From Oxytricha trifallax (taxonomy: Eukaryota; Ciliophora; Spirotrichea; Sporadotrichida; Oxytrichidae): a stretch of DNA of 64,000 bases. Of this stretch, positions 36,425 to 47,418 are shown piece by piece. Under the pieces are notes generated by a model. That model was given only the letters and a program-made list of their open reading frames with translations. It did no database searches and was not told the DNA's origin. The stretch spans positions 1 to 64,000 of the forward strand of contig ARYC01019204.1 in assembly GCA_000711775.1 (NCBI GenBank). Reading direction: 5' to 3'. The translations under genes and the position numbers were made by a program. Position 1 is the stretch's first letter. Each line of letters starts with the position of its first letter.

Positions 36425-36834
36425 AGCCAACTCCGCTTCAACTAAGTGGAATTCATTGCAGTGGTGGTCACTGGTGCAGTCGTTGTGTGATTGGCTTCTT
36501 TCAGCTTGAGCATGTGGGTGAACTGAGTCTCCGTTGATGCAGAAACAGAATTCATTGCAGTGGGTGTACTCATCACAGACTCCAGTTGGGTTCTTTTTAC
36601 CGCAAGTCTTCATAGCGGTGACTGGTTGTTGTAGCCATCTGGTTGGGGATCAGCGTGGATGCAGTACTTGAACTCATTGCACTTTAAGCCAGTTGGGCAG
36701 GCAGTTTAATTGCACTTAAGAATTTGGCCAGCACCAACGGGTTGATCGTGTTTGTGCCCTCCAAAGAAATGTTTGATGCTGAAATCAGCAGTGGCAAAGC
36801 CGACTACTGCGAGTGAGATAGTAACCTTCATCAT
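36425..36834 (-). CDS. secreted Cys-rich protein (segment)
   Basis: Starts at ATG 36834 with a classic signal peptide, MMKVTISLAVVGFATA, then a mature chain with repeated Cys blocks: CNQTACPTGLKCNEFKYC, then VCDEYTHCNEFCFCINGD and NDCTSDHHCNEFHLV. The recurring C-NEF pattern indicates tandem small disulphide-bonded modules, probably secreted or surface-bound. One frame break lies near 36612 between the first and second module. The 3' end is not clear: the frame runs on toward the L9 segment at about 36362-36425, and no natural stop is seen. GC-rich like the L9 piece beside it. Probably a host gene segment. No family name is assigned. Confidence 0.6.
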
Positions 36835-37729
36835 TTGTTAAGGGATATTAATCAATAATTAATTATAATACTGTGAGAGATGTAATTTAGAGATTCAAAC
36901 AATATATTAAATAATTTAATTAATTTCTTTTTATCCTATTTTTTTAAATTCTTTTATACTAATTTGTATAGAGATAATATATTCATATTATACAATTCGT
37001 AATAAATATATCGATAGTCATATTTATTAATAATATAAATAAACTGAATTGATAATTCATTCAATTTAATGACATAAATAAAAATCCAAATCTATACCTT
37101 CATAGCATCATTATGTAACTGTTTATTAGTTGTTTGCTTAAATAAACATCTAATTTTTGTTTTCAATAAAAATTAATATATTATTTGGGTATTGCTATTA
37201 AATGCTTTTTAATTTATCCATAATTCTCCAATCTCTAATCTAATAACTTCAGCATTATAATTTATAGTCAAAATTTTAATATCAATATTTACTTGAAAGT
37301 ATTGTTAAGATGTAAATAAAATACTGCACTAATTATAAATTAAGCTCAGTAAAAATAATTATTTTTTTATTTATATTTGAGATCATATTTATCATTTTAT
37401 AATAATTGTGTTATTATATTGTTGAAAATATGGGTTAACAAATGACTTGAGATAAAGTTATTTATTGTTATTCTTTATCACATTATTATTATATTTCCTG
37501 ATAGGTTTTACTTATTCTATTTTGTACATAACAATCTTGCTTCCCTATTCGAGTTTTTCTTTATTTTGTTAATTATATCATTTTAAGTTAGTTTATTTTA
37601 TATATTTGATCTCGCATTATATTTATAAAATATTCAATCTAAATAAATAAACTTATTGTTGCAATATTATTGTAACTCATAAGTTAGCTCCTCTATATTT
37701 TCTCAATTTAATTAATCGATAATAGAGAG
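36835..37729. other. AT-rich spacer
   Basis: Nothing recognised. The change from GC-rich coding to AT-rich DNA is abrupt at 36840. Confidence 0.45.
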
Positions 37730-38195
37730 ATGGATATGTTATACTATGGTAGGATTAAATGCACATTTACTAGACTGTGCCGTATTATGATTTTTACTCT
37801 CATCGTCTCTCTTTTGTTAAGCTGCTTCCACTACATCTTTCGGGTTTTGTTGCCTGTTTACCCAGACAATTCTAGAATCTTTTTTCTTCTCTCATTTCAT
37901 GGTCTCTCGCTTTTTTTCCTGCTATCTTCCCTAAATTCTTTTTTTAATTCCTGGTTGTTGTTTAGTCAAATTTAGATTTGCCTTGTCATCCTGCTGTTAT
38001 CCATGATTTCTGCCCATTACATTAAGTCTGTCAATAGGTATTCTTTGGTATCAGTTCCTTCCACGATAATTTTGCTGAATTTCTCAACGTACTCTTCTTA
38101 GATTATTTCTATTTGCATCTTTGCTCTGATCTTCAAAACTAACTAATTCCATGCGTCGACCTGTGGTTAACACTCGTATTATGAATTCCTTTCTT
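37730..38195 (-). pseudogene. unrecognised decayed coding region
   Basis: GC-richer island. The minus strand in one frame reads IQEEYVEKFSKIIVEGTD, then TKEYLLTDLMQWAEIMDNSR and a basic segment ELKKEFREDSRKKSERP, ending near KQLNKRETMRVK. It is interrupted by two TGA codons (about 37975 and 37910). No family recognised. It may be a host segment or an element gene in decay. Confidence 0.35.
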
Positions 38196-38378
38196 TCCAG
38201 CTAGGCTTAAGATTTGATTTTTATTAAAATGCATTTATTGGTTAAATAATTAATACTATTTATTTACAAGTTATAGGGTGTAGATAATCCATGTAATTAT
38301 TAAATAAACTTGAATTGATTTATTATATTATGGCGTATTAAATTACAACTAAATTACTCTCTGATAGATATAAGGTAT

Positions 38379-38790
38379 TCAATTCAAAAAGATACTAAAT
38401 TTTTTCAATCCCTTTAGAAATTTTTTCTCCCTCAATCTTCTAGGGTCATGCCATCTTGGACAATTGTTGAAAATGGTCACAATTTTTTCCCAAGTTTTTC
38501 TGAATTCTTGGCAACTACACCCATTCAACTGCTCTCGCTGTATTATAGTTCTTATTTGAAAAAAGTTTAATTTATCTGCTATTTTATTAGCATCTTTGCA
38601 GAAAGAAGTATATAGTCCCCATCTCTTGAATAAAACGCTATCATTAATGAGTCTGATAATTTTGATGTTTCTACAAGTTTGTACAATGAACATGCAATCG
38701 ATAGCTCTTCATAATTCAGTTTATTAAAATCCTTCAAATTGCCGGCTGAAAGCGGAATCTTCAACTACTGCAAAAAGTCATTCATGGATC
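38379..38790 (-). pseudogene. unrecognised decayed coding region
   Basis: Two overlapping minus-strand readings look like one broken protein: KIPLSAGNLKDFNKLNYEEL, then a shift to FCKDANKIADKLNFFQIRT and CSCQEFRKTWEKIVTIF, ending at TGA 38379. It has a normal amino-acid mix and helix-rich character. Function unknown. Confidence 0.35.
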
Positions 38791-40418
38791 CCATAGTGAT
38801 AAGAGCATATGCTGGAAATATATACAACCTTAAATTTAAAAAAATCTCAAATCTCACTAATATATTTAAGGAAGTTAGTCCTGTCTATCTTCAACTTAAA
38901 CTTCTTCTAGTTCCTTCTTATCATAACTTTAAATGCTAGACTGGTATACTTGATATGTCTAATAAAAAGTTTATATATTCATAAGTATACTTTAAAAGAG
39001 TGCAATATCTTCTTGAGTTGATTCATGAGTTTCTTATTGAAATTCATCTAAATTATCTAATGTTAATATTGATTAGTATACTATAGTATTCAATGTTATC
39101 AAAGGCAGATGATAGAGTAAAGTCAATGCTTGGTATAAATTTTGATTAAAATTTTGATATTTAAATATAATTATTCTAATACCTGACTATATGCCTTGAT
39201 AGAAAAGTAAAAGTTGTAATGAAAATATATAATTCTTTTCTCCTATCCATTAAACTTTTATACCATCATAATCAGTTATATGGACATTCGTAAATTGTGT
39301 ACAGGAAAATTTTTGCCGCACTTTGCTTTAAAATTTCTAGAAGTCCCTTTTCTTACTATACTTATCGTACATCAATTTTGATGGCATTTATTATACCTCT
39401 ATATTTTATTAAATATGATCTATAACTATAATAGTACCTCAAAATACATATCTTATATCTCATCTATCTCTATAATAATTATATCAAGATGATCTGAATA
39501 CAGCAATTACTGCTATACTCTAAAGTTAAGCAACTTTATATTGCTTTTGTTGGATGGTGCTCTCAAATTTCTACATTTTTAGACTAAACGTATTATTTTG
39601 TGACAATAGACTTTAGATAATCTAGTTTGCCTGAGATTTTATTTCAATATCACACAAATTTTTAATGTTAAACTTTAGGTTTATAAGACCCCTATAACTT
39701 AACTAAAAGCAATAATTATAATAATTATTAAGATTTACTATGGCTACCAACATATAGGTAGAGTTACTGTATTTATATTTATTATAATTTTACGAATTAA
39801 ATTTAATCAAATTGAATAAAATACTTCTACTGAGCTTTTCTTCAAACCACTTTGTGACTGCTTCAATATTTACTTATCTTTCAGAGAATATAAGGGAGAA
39901 ATAGATTCAGATTGAATTGTCTGTTTCATTGCTTGTACTCTAACAAAAGCTTTCTAGTTTAAATAAGGTTGTAATTCTTTTAAAAGCTTCCTATTTTATT
40001 GGAAACTTAGAATGAACTTGGGTTGCATTTGTTACCTAGTAGGTAAGAAATGTAAACTGTTTTTTTTAGTTCATCAATCAATCGATTATTTAACTGCATT
40101 TATTATAGTGATATCAATCTACTCAGCATATGTAAAATAATCGAGCATTTAATTCTGGCGTTCTTAAGAAAACTCCAAAAGAAATGATGTTTGTAAATAA
40201 ATGATGTTGGATGGATGATGTTTCTCTTTGTCTTTTTAAGAGTTATTACTGGTTAAATGTTCTTGTTGGTACTTACAATATTACTTGCAACTCTAATTCA
40301 TTAGAAAATATTCACAATTTTCGTGACACAAAAACATTTATGAAAAATGGTTGTAAATAAGATAGTTATAAATTTTAAATTACGATTAATAAATAAAGAA
40401 AAATTATCTAAGATGATT
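38791..40418. other. spacer before TBE copy 2
   Basis: AT-rich. A TGA-free minus-strand stretch of about 160 codons (ending near 39819) is within what chance gives under this code. No gene is called. Confidence 0.4.
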
Positions 40419-40557
40419 CAAAACCCCAAAACCCCTTAGTGAGGTTTATAAGTGCTTTGATTTGTAGGGTATAGTTGGGGTCTTATTGGGGTTAGTAGAG
40501 AAAAAGCAGGATTTATATAAATTTAATGTAAATTTAATGATTATTAGGTGATTTAGC

Positions 40558-42005
40558 TCAAACGAATTTAATTTGCTTGTCTTTGTTATATCTCTTGAAT
40601 CTGGCTCTCTTTAGTGGTTCAAGCATGTCGTCTAATGATTATCTAGGATAGTGAGGAGCTCTTACTATTATCATCTCTACTAAATTTCTAATTTCTTCGC
40701 TTACATCTTCCTACTTTATATGTTTCTAAGCTAAGCTAATTGATTATTTTTCATGCTTTGTGCCAAAGTAAGACATACTTTCCATATCGCTCTCTAATAT
40801 AATAGCAGCAACTGCCCATACATCCCATTATACTGAACCATTGGTCCACTTCTCTCTGATTGGAAAGTATCCAGGGGTTCCAAGAACCTTAGCTAAGGTT
40901 ATATTTTCTTACCGTAATGCTCTATTGAAATCGATGACAACTACTTCTAAAGGGCATATGTTCAACATAACATTTTCAGGCTTCAAATCTCTATGAACAT
41001 ATCCAAGTTCATGCAACTCTTTGACACCCTTTATCATATCTGATAGAATATCATTCAAATCATTTGGGTATCTGTTATGATATAAATAGTCTCGAAGAGT
41101 CATTTCAAATTTCTTTAGTCTAAGTGCGATGAAACCAAAGCCTAAAATAACCCCCATCTAACTTTAGCAAATTCTTGCAGTCTCTTCTCTGTGCTTCTCT
41201 TAGAACCATATATTCGTTAGCGAATTCATTCTGGTACTGCTCATTCTTAATTAGATAGCTGAAAGGGTAAACCTTATATGCATACTCATCAACCACAATG
41301 AGCTTTACTTTGTTAGGCACGCTTATATTCAAATAATTTTCAATGGAACTGCTAAGATCAACTGCATTCAATGCAGGAATATAAATAGCTCTCTCTTAGA
41401 AACATGCTAAAAAGATATTTTTCAGGTTGATTCATTGTTTCAAATCGTTTCTGCTTCTTGAGCCTTTCCTGCTATTCTCTCTGATACTCAAGAGTATTTG
41501 ATTTTCTCTTTGCTGGTACTAGTTTTTGAGTATCTACATCTTAAATCAAGAACTCACTAAGGTGATGCTTTTGCATATGCCTTTTAACTTTAGCTGAGTG
41601 AGTATATGACTTCATGCATGTTGTGCACTAATACCTGCCATCTACCTTATCGTGCTTGAAATACACCTTAGGCTTTCCAGAATGTATCTCTTTTTAATGC
41701 CTTTTCAAGCTTTATTCAGTTGAGAAAAAATTCTAGCACTCTTAACATTAAAATGTTTTTATTTTTTCAACTGGTATCTGTTCTTTTTCTTCCTCAATAT
41801 AATCAATTTGAGTTTAAACTCCTATCTCTGTGCTCTCCCTCTGGTTTAAAATTTCTATGATAAAAACCTCTGCTTCAAACTCAAGAGCTCTAAGCTCTAC
41901 CTCCCTCTCAACATAAATAATTTAAGGCTTTTAAGTTGAGCCAAAGTTAAGCTATGATTATCCTGCTCCAAGAGAAACTGCTTTACGATTTAAGTTAGCC
42001 GCCAT
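40558..42005 (-). pseudogene. TBE copy 2 zinc-finger/kinase gene
   Basis: Runs from ATG 42005 to TGA 40558. Near residues 105-165 are two C2H2 fingers, CQECQNFFSTEQSLKRHQ and CTTCMKSYTHSAKVKRHM. The kinase-like half has YAYKVYPFSYL and ELHELGYVHRDLKPENVM with the catalytic HRD Asp, then VVVIDFNRALR and VLGTPGYFP. DFN replaces DFG, as in copies 1 and 3. The usual Gly-rich loop is not obvious, so activity is uncertain and a pseudokinase is possible. Frame changes occur near 41415 (A-run) and 41145, so this copy is split into three frames. The known TBE counterpart is the 57-kDa protein. Its fingers suggest DNA binding. Confidence 0.9.
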
Positions 42006-42089
42006 GTTTAAATTCAAATTTAAATTTCTATTATAAAGCTTTAATAGCTCTCTAGTTATAGCTACTCTGTATAGGAGTTGGCACTGCAA

Positions 42090-42540
42090 CAATAATGATT
42101 GATATTGAAGAGTTAGATATCATATTTATACTTAGTTTATTACTATAATTTTTCAAATTTCATGCTTAATTTTTTTAATTTTGGTACCAACATAAATAAA
42201 ATTCAGGTTGGTACTGGTACTAATTAGGTTTTGAACCATATTGGAACTTTTACATTAAAACCTCATTAGTTTAAAACTAGGTACTAATTAAATTTTGGTA
42301 CTATTAAATTGGTACCAATTAAAATTACGAATTAGTACCAGTACTAATTAAATTAAAACAAATTTAGTACTAATTTAATGGAACTAAATTGATTAAAATG
42401 GAGCTCCATCTCTGCAGTTTGTTACAGCTTCTGCAAACTTTCTCCACGTTCCTTTGCGGGGCTGACCTCCTATAAGATGCCCATATTTAATAGTAAGATT
42501 TTAAACAATAGGATCTAGAAGTCTATAAATAATAATTTGA
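42090..42540. promoter_or_regulatory. divergent promoter region of TBE copy 2
   Basis: Spacer between the kinase and accessory genes, filled with variations on GGTACTAATTAAA and GGTACCAATTAAA (about 42180-42380) in both orientations. The position suggests a shared control region. The motif differs entirely from that in copy 1. Confidence 0.45.
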
Positions 42541-42567
42541 AATTCATTTATAGGAAGAGGAACAAAG

Positions 42568-43356
42568 ATGGAATCACTCAATGATCAAATGAAAAGAGTC
42601 GAGGCTCAAGAAATGATCTCAAGATTCAGAAGTAAAGAAGATCTCTATCGATACCTAACTTTACATGGTAAGATAAATAGATGACTAATAACATATTATA
42701 CAGTTGGTTTATTCCCTCCAACGATGGAAGCTACCAAAATTTCATTCTTGAAAGCAATACTTTGTAAGGAGAAGAAAGCTTTTAAAAATAAAGAGATTAA
42801 ACTAATAGAAATTCCGAACTACCCTGAGATTTCAGTCACTAATCTTTATGAAGATGCCATGTAAGATGAGGAAGCAGTAGTTTACCTTCCTACCAAGAAA
42901 CAACTCTCTAACAAACTCCCAGAGAGGAACTCCTTCTTTGGTGTTCTTGGTACAATAAAAGAGGAGTATCTCAGAGAAATAATTGAAGAAGCACATAAGA
43001 AACGATATTCTATCTCTCCTGAAGACTAGAAAAAGCAAGGCATTCTAATAAGCTCAGCTTGGCTAGAGGAACTTAAGAAGCATCCTTATCTTTCAAGAAA
43101 GCTTTGACATATAACTTTGTAGGAAAATCAGGAACTGGTATATATCTTATGAAAGAGCATGCAAAGGTTCATAGAGAGAGAAAACACAAAAAATTCATGA
43201 AGTGAGCAAGAGACTTTATAAAGAAATATAAAAACCAGAAGAAATGAACATAGATGCAGGAGAAGGCACAAAGAGAAGAAACATAGGCCCAAGCAAGCCA
43301 TAAGAAGAGAAAAGAAAGAGAAGCCAAACCCATTTATGGGCCAATTTAATATGTGA
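42568..43356 (+). pseudogene. TBE copy 2 accessory gene, broken
   Basis: Starts MESLNDQMKRVEAQEMISRF at 42568 and parallels the intact 263-aa gene of copy 1 (KISFLKA, YPEISVTNLY, LSNKLPERN, AHKKRYSISPE, final NM then TGA at 43354). An in-frame TGA lies at 42682-42684, and a frame change near 43106 follows the SRKL block. Its stop is 6 bp from the stop of the converging transposase gene, as in copy 1. Function unknown. Confidence 0.88.
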
Positions 43357-43362
43357 ATATAT

Positions 43363-44427
43363 TCATTCGTTTAAATCTAAAACTTATTTATAAACATTCA
43401 TTCTTCCCTCTCTCGCACAAATTGTTGTCTTATCTACGCTCACTCTCTTACAGCTGCTTTGAATCAAGTCTACTGTATCGATGGGCAAGTCATGCATAAG
43501 ATGATACAGCAGAAGCTTCTTGTAGTGAGTCTTGATTTAACTCCAGTAGAATTCAATTCCATTAAATTAAGGGCTGTAAGGAACGTTGTATACAAGAGTT
43601 ATGTTTAACTTTTCATAAGCTTTCTTAGACTCCTTAGTCTTATGAACTGATAGGTTATCAACAAACAGGATGATCTCTTGGTTGCTATACTTCTCTCTGA
43701 GCTTATGTAGGAACTCTATATACTACTCTCGCTTAATAGAGCGAGGGTGAATCACATAACTCTCTAAGCCTGAATCTTCACTTATACCAGCTAAAATTGC
43801 ATGGGTGACTACCTTTACTTTTTAGTCATAAACTTCTATGTTATCATACTTCTTGTACCATGACTTATTAATAAAAGTGTTGAACGTAAACACAGCTTCA
43901 TCTGCATGTATGAACTTGATGTTATTATCAATAGCTCTCTGCATTTAATCATATATATAGTTGAAATTATTACTATAAAATGGCACTGTAAAATCAATCA
44001 CTCTCTTAACTCTGTTGACAGTCTTGAAAGTAATACCATTTCGTCTATAAATATTGGCTATAGTCTAAAGAGAGATACGCATGTCTGGAAACTTGCGATG
44101 AAACATGACAGCTCGTTAGTCAAGAGGAAAGTGAGCCCAATACTTTAATGTCTTAAAGTCACAGAGATAGTCAATATGGACCTGTGAGAACTTTTATTTT
44201 CTTGCAGGATGTTTTCAAGAGCCTGAGTTATAATGTTAAACAGCTAACAAGCAATGATACCTAACAGTTGGGGCACTCTTGTGTAGGAGTCTTGCTATGG
44301 CTGTATAATTCAACACTGGTTTGACTTAGTCTATATTAATACTTGTACCATACCTAAGCTTAAGCAGTAAATCTAAATATTACTCATCATAAATAGACCC
44401 TAAATTTCGCTAATTTCTATTTCTCAT
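43363..44427 (-). pseudogene. TBE copy 2 DDE transposase (the 42-kDa ORF), one TGA
   Basis: A 354-codon frame from ATG 44427 to TGA 43363, size as known for TBE transposase. The N-terminus has a DNA-binding-like helix region (LLKLRYG, ARLLHKSAPTVRYHC). The DDE core shows KFIHADEAVFTF, EIILFVDNLSVHKTK and VPYSPQFNGIEFYW. Only one in-frame TGA, at 44215-44217 near residue 71, interrupts it. Everything else is open. TBE transposases act in excision of TBEs and are implicated in genome rearrangement during macronuclear development in Oxytricha. This copy alone would give a truncated product unless the TGA is an error or is read through. Confidence 0.93.
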
Positions 44428-44532
44428 TTTGAAAATTGGCCTAATTTCTCTACTAACCCCAATAAGACCCCAACTATACCCTACAAATCAAAGTACTTAT
44501 AAACCTCACTAAGGGGTTTTGGGGTTTTGATT

Positions 44533-45308
44533 GCTCTTTGACACTCAAACAGTATCTCTAAAGGAGAAATTTAAGATGATGATTCAAAAGTATACACGAT
44601 GTCAATTAGCATTAATTAATTTGATGTCTAAACTATATTTTTTTTATTACAATAAGAATCATTATAAATTTAATGAAATATTTTTATTCATTTATTTTAC
44701 CTATTATTTATCATAATTGGTTTTTGTTATTCATCTGTATGTAACATTTGAATTAATTAACCGTTTAGTTATATTTTAATTAAAATTTATGACAATATTT
44801 TTCATTATTAATAAATTAGTTGGAGCTTTGTAAAATTTCCTAAATTTTAGGCCAAGGTTAGCATAATATATTCTATTCTATTGTAATGTTAAAAAGAAAA
44901 TCGTAAGTAGTATTATAAGAGCAAATTATGCGTTGTTTATCAAATAATTCATCTCTTAAATTATATTACTTTTTGTAAAATCTTATTAAGCTGACAATCT
45001 AAATAATTTTATTTTAATTTCAATTACTAAAATATATTTTAAATCTTTTTGGGTATATTAGTTAGTTAAAATTAATTTTAACTCTCAATATGAAGCATTC
45101 CTTGTTTACTCTTTAGAACTCATATTTCAAGTTTTACAAACTATTTAATATTTAACTTAAACGTTTTAATAGGCTTCTTGTTACAATCTAATTTCTTTTA
45201 CATTTTAGCCACGCTTATCTACGGTATATATTTGGTTTCCATATGTAATTATTTCATGAAGTTTTCAAAATATTCAATACTCTCAGGAAGAAAGGAATTC
45301 TCTTAAAA
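44533..45308. other. AT-rich spacer
   Basis: Nothing recognised after the right end of TBE copy 2. Confidence 0.45.
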
Positions 45309-45683
45309 TTGAAGGAATTCATTCAAAATAAAAAAACGAATTAAAAATATTTTATATTTTTTCGAAAATTCTCCTAAGCCTTATCAATAATTTACTCTCT
45401 TATCAATGGATTATAAAACGACGGTGGTTATTATTGCAGTGATGATTTTATCTCAATACCCAAGCAACTAAACACTTTTTATTGATATTGGAAATTAGTT
45501 AAAAATCAAAATATAACTACGATTCACAAATGTTGCAAATAGAAAAGTATAGTTTAAAGCGGGATCTACCTTGAACCGATTTATTTTAGAAATTCTTTTT
45601 TACTTTGGATTTGAACTGCCATGATAAAAGTGTTTAGTTGATTTTATTTTATTAATTTTCGCAAATCGAATGCGTCCATACAA
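45309..45683. mobile_element. MITE family A, copy 3 (diverged)
   Basis: The interior matches 13870-14150: ACGGTGGTT-TTATTGC, GATGATTTTATCTC, CCAAGC, GGGATCTACC, then AACTGCCATGAT. The right end ATGCGTCCATACAA resembles ATGTATTCCTACAA. The left end TTGAAGGAATTCATTC is a weaker match. The oldest of the three family members here. Confidence 0.7.
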
Positions 45684-47418
45684 TACATATAAAATAAAGG
45701 TAATAAGCAAAAGTTTTTTATCACAAAATTGATGTTTTTGTTTAATTAGCAAAAAATATTAATCATCCATGTATAGTTTGTTTGTTTATTTATCAAATTA
45801 TTCAATAATCTATAAGTTAAAATAGATTTTGTTAAATATGGATGACATTATATTTTGAGTTCACGGTATTATAATAAGTATTTAAAGTTTTACAAAACAC
45901 GGGATGGAGTTCTAAATACGGTATAAGAAAGAATTTTTAAATAATTATCTTTTTTTTTAAATAAATTTTTAGTAAATAAAATGGTGCAGATACTACAGAG
46001 TTACATTGCTCCATAATTTAGAGTCGAAATGTTAGTTAATTTCTAGCCAATTTTGGCCAGTTTATATGATTATGAAGCTTGTGTATCAAGTATGAATTTT
46101 TAATGATTTTTCAATATAATTTCCAAAGTACTGAATAACTCTCCCTATTGTTCTTCTAAAATTAATTGAATTACCACATAAACCTTGTTTTAATATTATT
46201 TTCTATCTACAATTGTAGAGTCTAGTAGTAGAGGTTACAACAATCATAAAAAGCCCAAGGATTTTATTATAATGCTGATACAAATTGATGACTTAGACAC
46301 CTTAAAGTATTATATTTTAAATTGTTTTTAGCAAGGATACATAATATAAGGATGCAGTGAGAATTAGGATTAAATTATATTTTTTTCAATTAGTTGAATT
46401 TGTAATTAATTTTCAGTAATAACTAGTTGTTTATTTAATTGCTCTAATCCGATTACATAAATAACCTTATATAAAAAAATGCTAATTAATATAATACTAA
46501 ACAAGTCCATTTGTTATTTGTGGAATTATGTGATTATTTGCATGTTAGCAATAACTAAGTTTATTATATTTACAACGGTTGAGGCAGACTGAAGTTTTCA
46601 AAACCCCCCAAGAAGCGACTCTTGCTCATAATTCTCCAACGATAATCATCCAGGTATTTCGAATAAATCCAAATGAAATCAGTATAATTCTTAACAGATC
46701 CAGAACATTGTTCTTTGTAACCTTTTTAAGATGATTTTCTCCAAAAATATAGGTTCAGGAGTCAATTTTTGGCACCCCAAAATTCCAGAAAGACTTTGGC
46801 TTAATTCCAGATAGATATTTAAAAAGTTTAACTGGAACCAACTGTAGTAATTGTATATAAACTAAGTATCAGTTACCTTTCACTACATTTTAATTTGTAA
46901 TTATTTAATTTTTTTGCATTTTAATGTTTTTAAATAATGCAATAAACTGCATATTTTGATAATTGATTTAAGAAAATATACTATAAGTTAATTCACATAT
47001 GATAATGGAAATATTTTATCATTTTAAAAGTGAAAGAATTTAAGTGGAAATTTGTAATGATATCAAAACTAGAAAAATAAATCACGTCATAAACTATTAT
47101 TCAATTTGAATGTAACACAGTCCATAACAAAATCAAATTTATAAAAGTATTTAAAAAGAGTTAAAGTATTTACTTTTTTTCTGGATTAGAGGGAAAGAAT
47201 TATCAATTATAATTAAATAGTAAACAATAAATTATCTAGGACAACTAAATATATATTAATTGTGAATAACAAGGTCCCCAAAATAGATGCAATATATTAG
47301 TAAATATTTAGATCCAAAAAAATTATATAGGGTGTTTTCGAATAACTTGTGAATGTTACAATAGTGGATCATACCGTAGCTGACTACAATCCTTCCTTAG
47401 CTAATTGCCATCATTGTA
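45684..47418. other. AT-rich spacer
   Basis: A GC-richer patch at about 46570-46830 gives no recognisable protein. The part nearest 47418 is probably the 3' untranslated end of the LINE. Confidence 0.4.

Larger units (their letters stand above)
40419..44529. mobile_element. TBE transposon, copy 2 (4.11 kb, recent)
   Basis: Both ends begin CAAAACCCCAAAACCCCTTA in the inward direction. The terminal inverted repeats are 85 bp (40419-40503 and 44445-44529) and differ at about one base, and ATT flanks both sides (40416-40418, 44530-44532). Length, telomere-like ends and target duplication match hypotrich TBE elements. Contents: zinc-finger kinase (minus), accessory gene (plus) and DDE transposase (minus). 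The ends indicate a young insertion, yet all three genes carry one or two breaks, which may be real or assembly errors. Confidence 0.96.

Noticed and set aside
39819-40300. TGA-free minus-strand stretch of about 160 codons
   Set aside because: With TGA as the only stop and high AT, runs of this length are expected by chance in 64 kb. It has no motif and does not stand out in GC.
40419-40440. C4A4 tract at 40419 as a telomere addition site or chromosome end
   Set aside because: It is the tip of an 85-bp inverted repeat with an ATT duplication, so it belongs to a TBE transposon.
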